From: Owenia fusiformis
Lineage: Eukaryota; Annelida; Polychaeta; Sabellida; Oweniidae
Reading direction: 5' to 3'
NCBI GenBank assembly: GCA_903813345.2
Contig: CAIIXF020000001.1
Coordinates: 14,839,915-14,903,914, forward strand
DNA length: 64,000 bases
A model generated the notes under the pieces. That model saw only the letters and a list, made by a program, of their open reading frames with translations, had not been told where the DNA came from and ran no database searches. Within the stretch, counting starts at the first letter, position 1. Each line of letters begins with the position of its first letter. Below, piece after piece: positions 57,002-64,000 of this stretch. The translations under genes were made by a program, and so were the position numbers.

Positions 57002-57858
57002 GTTATGGTCACAGTACACCTAAGACAGACAGTGGCAAAGTCTTCTGTATGGCGTATGCTCTAGTAGGTATTCCCCTATGTCTGGTCATGTTCCAGAGTA
57101 TTGGTGAGAGGCTCAATACATTCGTAACTTGGATTATAAAAAACCTCAAAAAATGTGCACGCACTAGGAATTCCGATACTGTATCGCAGACTAATCTAAT
57201 AGTGGTTGTATCGAGCCTTAGTGTTATTGTTGGTTGTGCAGGTGCTGCGGCTTTTAGGAGCTACGAAAAATGGCCATATTTGGATGCCATCTATTATTGC
57301 TTTATTACACTAACTACAATAGGATTTGGAGATTTTGTAGCACTTCAGAAGAAGGATACATTACAAAATAAGCCAGAATATGTAGCATTCAGTCTAGTAT
57401 TTATTCTGTTTGGGCTGACGATTATTTCTGCTGCAATGAACCTGCTAGTGCTGCGATTCTTGACAATGAATACAGAGGATGAACGGCGTCAGGAAATTGA
57501 GACGGCCGTCGCGAGAGCTCAAGCTGTAAGACTAGAAGGAGATGTCATAACTGCAAATGGTAATGTTGTTTCACTAGAGCAGAGAGAGGAAGCACTACCT
57601 GAGTTCAAAGAGCCAGATTTACAGTCCGTCTGCTCTTGCACCTGTTATAATATGCGTGAAAAGAAAACGAAGAACAGGCGGTATAAAGTGACACGATCTC
57701 CAGGGAAAATTGCCCATTTATTACCATTACATAGACTCAGTGGAAGACCATCCAATGGTCATCAAGAATCACCACATACTAAAGATGATATTTATAGTAA
57801 TTATGACGATAATTCAGTTTTACAAAATTTATTAAAGACTAAAAGGGCATCCATTTAG
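57002..57858 (+). CDS. KCNK3/KCNK9-like: TASK K2P channel, terminal exon copy B (pore 1 end to C terminus)
   Basis: Begins GT, completing G95, then Y96-G97-H98 as in copy A. The architecture is the same: M2 with [15 protein letters not shown], an M2-M3 loop one residue longer ([12 protein letters not shown]), M3, pore 2 with TTIGFGDF, and M4 ending [14 protein letters not shown]. The core shares about 130 of 162 positions with copy A by hand alignment. The tail is shorter and diverged but keeps [29 protein letters not shown] and the C-terminal KRASI. It lacks the basic and glutamine-rich inserts of copy A and has an acidic, Tyr-containing stretch ([11 protein letters not shown]) instead. It is intact, has a good acceptor and the same phase, and its stop is TAG 57856-57858. 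It is therefore probably functional and spliced to the exon at 10.9 kb, unless an unseen first exon exists. Confidence 0.94.
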
Positions 57859-58087
57859 CACCTTCTGTAAATAGTGAATGAGTTTATAGTTCACACATCA
57901 GATTTAAAATAGTACATAAGATATGGTATAGGATTTAAATGTTACAGTGATATGTGTGAAATATAAAGTCATTTTGTTTTAAAAATTATATTTGTTGTTA
58001 TAGTGACCATTGAAAAACTAACAATGATTTTACCTTCCTTCCCATTAAAAATCTCTCGTTCAACATTTTGAATCGGGATATTCATGC

Positions 58088-58093
58088 AATAAA
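58088..58093 (+). terminator. Candidate poly(A) signal for transcripts ending in copy B
   Basis: AATAAA 230 bp after the stop of copy B. A further AATAAA at 58873-58878 is an alternative. Both are canonical, but the choice cannot be made from sequence alone. Confidence 0.4.
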
Positions 58094-61000
58094 AATATCC
58101 GAGAGCATGTTTTTACTTGTCTTATATCCTTTGTAAGGAAGTTCTCTCTTGTAAAACATGCAGACTCAAATGGACAGATAATTTGTTATATAAGTGCACC
58201 ATTTTTCTGTATCAATAGTGCAGAAGAACTGTCATATTATACCAGATAACATTACTATTTCATATTTGTATTTATTGTTAATTTGAATTGAATTGATCAA
58301 GAATCATTGTTAGACTTTCAAGGATCATCGATTATCCTGACTTTCCATAAAGATGTAAATATTTTATACATTGAAAAACATTCGTCCAACATTGTACATA
58401 TAACATATGAATATTGAAGTAGGCGTCGATCTAGAACAGTTTATTTGAAAGGAAATAATAATTTTAGTGTTTTGCAAATTAGCAAAACATCCCTCAAGCT
58501 TCAATGTGCCAAGTGAAATCAATAACAAAGGAACAACTATATACACAAAAAATCATTTATCAAAAGATGTCGAGAGAAATTTAAGCCGAAGCGATTAAAT
58601 GATGGTGAAATGTAAAGTAAAGATTGCAATTAAGTAAAGGCCAATGTTGTCATAGTTTGACACCAGACTTTTTCATATAATTGTGCCAGGAGTAATCAAA
58701 CCAAAGAAAAAGTAGTCTTTCATAATTTAGAATTGTTGGGGAAACTGTAAACTTATATTGTACACTATTAAACTGCTTTAAAATAATTCAATTTAAATTT
58801 AAAGATCCAAAATTATAGAGTTAGAATTATTTAGCTTTAATGTGGTATATGATTTGTGTGAGTTCATATCTAAATAAAAGGCCATCGAGTCCATTTTTGT
58901 TATCGAGTCCAATCATCAAGTCCAACCATTGTTACTTTGTTATTTTCCCAATAGTCTATAATCTGAATGGCTACATGCATAGAGAAATGAATTTAGGGTG
59001 AATGTAATATACCATATCTAGTGTATATGTTATATAGGTACTAGCCAAACATGCTTCTACTCTCCATTGATTTATAAAGTGACCTAATAATTATGATTAT
59101 TTTCCTTATTATATATACTTAATCAAAGGCACATGGGACCATAATTCTGGGGGAACAATAATGTATTTTACACCACAACTAATTGAACCATGAACCAGTT
59201 ATATGTGATTTTGAAAATAGATATTTCCTAAAAAGAACTATTCTGGACAAAAGATGTAAAAACATAAAGTTATTTTGACAAAAACTAGAAACAAATTTAA
59301 ATAATTCAAAGCGGTACCTTTGGTTTGTTATGTAATCAGAAAGAAATCTGTTCTTTCGATGAACAATGATATACAGAAGTGTATGGCTAATTTACTTCAT
59401 GGGGAAATATAAATCCAGGGATATAAATCTAGAGATAACTTGTTGAAATAAGATGGACAGAACTAATCTTTCAACTTATATAGGTTAATTGCAGGAAGGG
59501 ATTGTAAATGGATTTTATCTTGAGGAATGATATGATATCTGACCAAATGTACCTTCAATATTATATCATTCCTCAAGATAAAACCCATATATAATCCCAA
59601 CCAGTGATTGGTCTCCTTTATGCCATGATGTATCACTTCTTGTGCAAAACTATCAATATAGTAATTCTTATGTTCATGTTTACAAGTACATGTCTACTCT
59701 GCAGCCAAAACATCATAGGAATTGTTTTATATTACTTGAAAGATCATCATATTATTTCTCAATTGTAGAGGCCCACCATGAAGTATGGCTAAAGCAATTA
59801 AATTCAATGATTTACATTATTTCATATTTGAAGATGGACAGGGAATATAGCTTTTCAATTATCTCAAAATTTGGAGAATTATTATACGTCTTAAAACAAT
59901 TTCTTCTTCATTCAAAATACTGAAACAGCGTCGAAACATGAGTTATTCTCCATTAATGCTCCATGGAGCTTTTTTATTATGTAATTTAAAAAAAAAACAG
60001 ATCTAGAAACATTTTATTTATTTCCCAAGCCTCACATAATTTATTCTTGTCATTGTGTGTAGACAAAACATTGTTCTTTGTTTACATAACAAACCTATCA
60101 ATATGGCAAGATAAGAAGCCAATGTGTATGTTAATGTAAGTTGTAAGGCATATTTGATATTCATGGATGAAAAACATCAGGTCGTGTCAGAAGTAGGTGT
60201 CTGAAATATAAGATATTGAATAGTATTGAGGGCAATGGAGGAGAGATATTATAAGAGTGATACAGAAAGATATTGTGAGGGCAATGCCACAGCAGTATTG
60301 CGGAGGAGTAATGATGTACATGTATTGCAAATTTGTATTAAATGCAATGCATAATTTTGAGGGTAATGTTTCCTATTTGGACATCAAAAGCAATGCAAAA
60401 TAGGACTAAGATGACAGCAAAAATGACTTATCAATACAATTACTTAAATATGTTCATGTACTTAATATTGATCTTGCAAAATGCTGGTAATCGTGTGGTT
60501 ATGCAAGAATACCAAGTCTAGTCAAACACAAATACAGAGAGTGCAATATTTCTTACAGCAAAAACATCTTAGATCTTAATATTTTGAAATATGATGCCAA
60601 ATCCAAAAATGCTTTTATACAGGACTGTAAAAACTGTGTTGAACTTATGAACAAAAGTAATAAATTGCTTATTCATGATCTGCATTATTGATGGGGTAGA
60701 GATGACAATTTAAAAGTATTTAAGAAGTGTTAATAAAATGCAGCCATGTACTTGTATATTAACTTTTTAATCCATGGATGAACTGGTAATGCAGACAAGA
60801 GTAGATCCACAATATAATTAATAAAAATATCACCTGTGTATTGTTTTAAAAATTTGATTGTATAGAAGACAAGAAACATAAAAAGTCTGCTCTTATATTT
60901 GACATGGTTCTAATATAATATAAAGTTGTTGAAAAGGTACTGCTGTTCATGAGTGACATATATTCGCTAAGACCAGTTATAGAATTCAGTAAAAAGAGGA

Positions 61001-62739
61001 AAATGTTTGAATCACAGATATAATGATTAAAAATGTACCACGCAATATCAGTGATTGACTGAAAGTAGCAGCTGGAAATATTTTGTCATTTTTAGTCTTC
61101 GAAAGGTTACTGGCTATTTTGGTACCAATGGATATTTAAAAGGTAATTTTACAGACCTTTTGATAAAACATAATTTTGTAATTTTCAGGACTATTGTATT
61201 TTGCCAGAATTTATACAGGTATCATTTACTTTTGACAACAATACAGCTAAACATGTATATGTGAACACCTTTCCATGGTGAAACCTCAAAATGTGATTTT
61301 GTTGTCTACAGTTTAAGTCTACAATCTCCCCATTTAGTTTTTTCTAATATTAGCATTGAGATGTTTTTTCTGCTATAGAGTAATTTTAGAGTATAGTTCT
61401 TCCATTGGAATTAGGGTATACAGTATTGTAAAGAGTATTACATATTATCACATGGTAAGGAGTTTCGAAGCATTTTGATTGGTCAATTGTGATGATGCAT
61501 ATTCTGTATCAGATGGCACATGAGTAATTTTCATCTGATATGGTGAACTGTATCACTACAGAGTCAATAGTAACAATATGATTTCGCTGTTTATAGCACT
61601 TCATAACTGAAGACATATTATTTCACAGACAAGTACGACGACAACTACAGTTATGACATCATATTATTTCAAGGCGAAATTTCAAAAAACACATAATATA
61701 ATGCAGTTTTAAACAGCATCGGAATAACCAGGGCAGACAACTGATTATCACAACTGACCAAATTAAAATGCTTAAAAACTCCTAGATATGTGATAAAATC
61801 GTCATCACACATTTCAGCTAATGTTTTTGCTTTTGTGGATGATACAATGTTACCCTTCGTGGAATAATTTCATGTGATAACTGGTATTATGTCTGTAAAA
61901 TTTGAGTCACAGTCCCAGAGAAATATCACGCAATCCAGTATTCTGGTTATTTCCAGTAAGTGTTTTAAGATGAAAATTCCCTAAAAACTACCATTTATTG
62001 AGGACAAGCTGCAAAAGTAAGTGAATTTTTGAGAAAAATTTGCTCAGGTATGCTTTAATTTTGTGAACCCAAGGAAATAAAAAATTCTGTTAAAATTCTG
62101 CAAGTAAAGTTTAATTTGAAACCTTATTTTCAGAAACCTGAAATTCTGCAGTTATCCAGTCCAGCAGTCCATTTGGCAATCTAAATTCTGGAATTTTGTG
62201 TGAAAAATGGTCAATATGAAATTAGAACTCGAAATGAATATCGGTAAGCTTCATATTCTGGGGTTGTGCTTCATACAGTGTTACTGTATATATTGTATTA
62301 GATATAATAGCCAGATTATGGGTTAGGTTTTATCTAATTAAAATTTCTGAATTATTTCTGTATCTGTGTATACTGTATATATAATTTGTATATAGTCTGA
62401 ATGGTGCAAGGATTACATGGAACAGATATTCATGAATGATTAAGTAACTCAATCTTATTATTGCATTGTTTAATCATTTCATGTTAACATCATTAACCAA
62501 AGTGTTACGTGACTTCTAGGGATGCCTTTGTTAGGTATATAAAGGCAAAATTCCCACTGACTCGACATCATTTTTGTTTCTGTTATATATTCTTCCGCAT
62601 CATGTGAAATATAATTAGCCTGTGACATTTACCAGATGTATTCAAAAATATAGAACAAAGATGCTAGTTTTTCCATTTGAAGATGTTTTCAAATAACATT
62701 TGCAAATTTCTGTAGATTTTTCTCAAAATTCACAGTTTA
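58094..62739. other. Region downstream of the channel gene: no gene, one hairpin
   Basis: AT-rich sequence. A hairpin at 59498-59598 pairs GGATTTTATCTTGAGGAATG with its near-perfect complement CATTCCTCAAGATAAAACCC. Outer bases (GGGATTGTAAAT and ATATATAATCCC) extend the arms to about 45 bp, so it is a small MITE-like element. I see no third channel exon and no other coding exon here. Confidence 0.55.
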
Positions 62740-63402
62740 TGGCCTAGTCACATAGCCCGGCCGATGAGGTTACGATGAGCCAGCGATGCAATTTTCACCG
62801 AACTCGGCCGGACACCGGCCGGACATCCGTGGCGTTTGTTGCTTAAAACCGCATCGGTGGTAGCTCGGTGAAATTTTAACTTCGGAGTTAAATTTCACCG
62901 GGCTCTCACCGAGCTCCCTCATCATGTCATCGCAGCCCCATCGTAACCACATCGGAAAACACGTCGGCCGGAGTATCGGCCGGTGTCCCGTGCATCTGAG
63001 ACAACCAGAGGACGAGGTTTTTTAACGGACAGCGGCCGAGCTCCGACCGAGCTCCGGCCGATGTGGGACAGAGCATCGGCCGGTCACTGTTCAAAGCCCG
63101 TTAACAACCCGGCCGGCGATCGCACGGTGTCCTGTTACCTGCTCGGGTACCGGCCGTATTCCTTCCGATGTCCGGCCGACCTCCGGCCGGTAGTTGCTGC
63201 CACATCGGCAGAAAAAAACTACCATTTTGAGACAGACTCCGTACGGTCACCGGCCGGTGTTCGGTCGGTCGCCTGAAGATGTCCGGACGGAGTCCGTTCA
63301 CGTCACCGAGCTCTGCTTCCGATGAGGAGAGCTCGGTGGCACCAAAAAAATCCACCGAGCTCTACCGATGCCGGACATCGGCCGGGCTATGTGACTAGGC
63401 CA
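62740..63402. mobile_element. GC-rich 663-bp TIR element flanked by TTA
   Basis: The ends TGGCCTAGTCACATAGCCCG and its exact complement extend to about 27 bp, up to CGGCCGATG. TTA lies on both sides (62737-62739 and 63403-63405), a 3-bp TWA duplication as in PIF/Harbinger elements. The body is far richer in G, C and CpG than anything else in the window and is packed with CGGCCGG, ACCGGCCG and ACCGAGCTC words. The words are arranged as many small inverted repeats, for example TTTCACCGAGCTC against GAGCTCGGTGAAA types. Its open frames on both strands are by-products of GC content and repeats. No transposase is present. Confidence 0.85.
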
Positions 63403-63405
63403 TTA

Positions 63406-64000
63406 CAAACATATAAATACTATGTATTTGCCATGATTGAATATTAGACACATTTGATATCTACGTAAGCGGAATTTGGATTATTTTCTTGCACAATGCT
63501 TTGTTTGGCATCACAGAAAATGAACATGGGCAACAAAAATCATCTCAGTATTAATAGACAGTGATATCTCAGGTGGGTTAAATGCAATAACAATTGTCAT
63601 AGGTTCTGTTGAAGTGATATGCTCCATCCATGTGAAACATAATTCAGGCGATCAGTTCAACAAATGAATAGCTCAAGAAATATTAAAATGACCCTCATTT
63701 CAGTATTAATACATGGACCAACTTTGGGCTGTACAAAATATAGTGTAATTTGCATTTTGTAACTAGTTTACAGGATAATTTTTACACAAAGGGAATACTT
63801 GTCTATTTTCTCGAATCCATAACTTGTAATTACATAGAAAAGCTTTTATTTTAATGTAAGGAGTCAGAAAGCTTTCACTTTAGAGTGGTTTATGGTCAAA
63901 AGGCTTTCCCACTCCATACAATAAAACCTTTATCATTTTCTAAAAACATGTTTCCACAATTTTTTGTTTATTCAAAATATTTGGTGATCATTCCATGTAA
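63406..64000. other. Window end, nothing recognised
   Basis: AT-rich sequence without a supported feature. Confidence 0.5.

Noticed and set aside
59642-59923. 93-codon plus-strand open frame downstream of the channel
   Set aside because: No similarity to any family known to me and no coding signature; within chance expectation.
62770-63355. Open frames on both strands, Arg/Pro/Gly-rich
   Set aside because: They are inside a GC-rich TIR element; the lack of stops follows from base composition and inverted repeats.

Overview
The window is animal nuclear DNA. It is AT-rich, its coding sequence is broken by GT-AG introns of tens of kilobases, and it is full of short inverted-repeat (MITE-like) transposon remnants and minisatellites. 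Nothing bacterial is present: no operons, ribosome binding sites or CRISPR. The one confident gene is a two-pore-domain potassium channel (K2P) of the TASK (KCNK3/KCNK9) type. The class of repeats and a TASK gene that differs from the vertebrate form suggest an invertebrate, probably marine. The sequence does not let me name the species or phylum.

Layout. 1-10.5 kb: no confident gene; a small hairpin (2.2 kb), a very weak glutaredoxin-like relic (4.7 kb) and a TA-flanked foldback element (8.97-9.85 kb). 10.53-10.76 kb: a possible last exon of an unidentified gene, with an acceptor, a 48-codon frame and a poly(A) signal. 10,926-11,208: first coding exon of the TASK channel (M1, cap, first half of pore 1), ending inside the GYG filter codons. 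11.2-45.5 kb: a 34 kb intron carrying a 2 kb CCATGG-rich palindromic and tandem-repeat tract (16.2-18.3 kb), a 2.8 kb element with subterminal direct repeats (27.2-30.0 kb), a 1.67 kb element flanked by TAA (33.7-35.4 kb), a CT-rich minisatellite (36.9-37.3 kb) and several small MITEs. 45,458-46,344: terminal coding exon copy A. 46.4-46.9 kb: a degenerate 19-bp tandem array, probably in the 3' UTR of copy A. 57,002-57,858: terminal coding exon copy B. 58-64 kb: no gene; a hairpin and a strikingly GC-rich 663-bp element flanked by TTA.

How it works together. Exon 1 ends in phase 1 after the first G of the pore-1 GYG. Both downstream exons begin with the two bases that complete that glycine codon, read YGH, carry everything from pore 1 to the C terminus, and end in their own stop codon after K-R-A-S-I. 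Joining exon 1 to copy A gives 389 residues and to copy B 379 residues. Both are in frame and both are the right length for a TASK channel. No second first exon was found upstream of copy B. The simplest reading is one gene with two alternative terminal exons, which would make two TASK channels that share M1 and the cap but differ in M2-M4, pore 2 and the cytoplasmic tail. The two copies are about 80% identical in the channel core (about 130 of 162 positions in my hand alignment) and diverge in the tail, so the duplication is old and both copies appear to be under selection.
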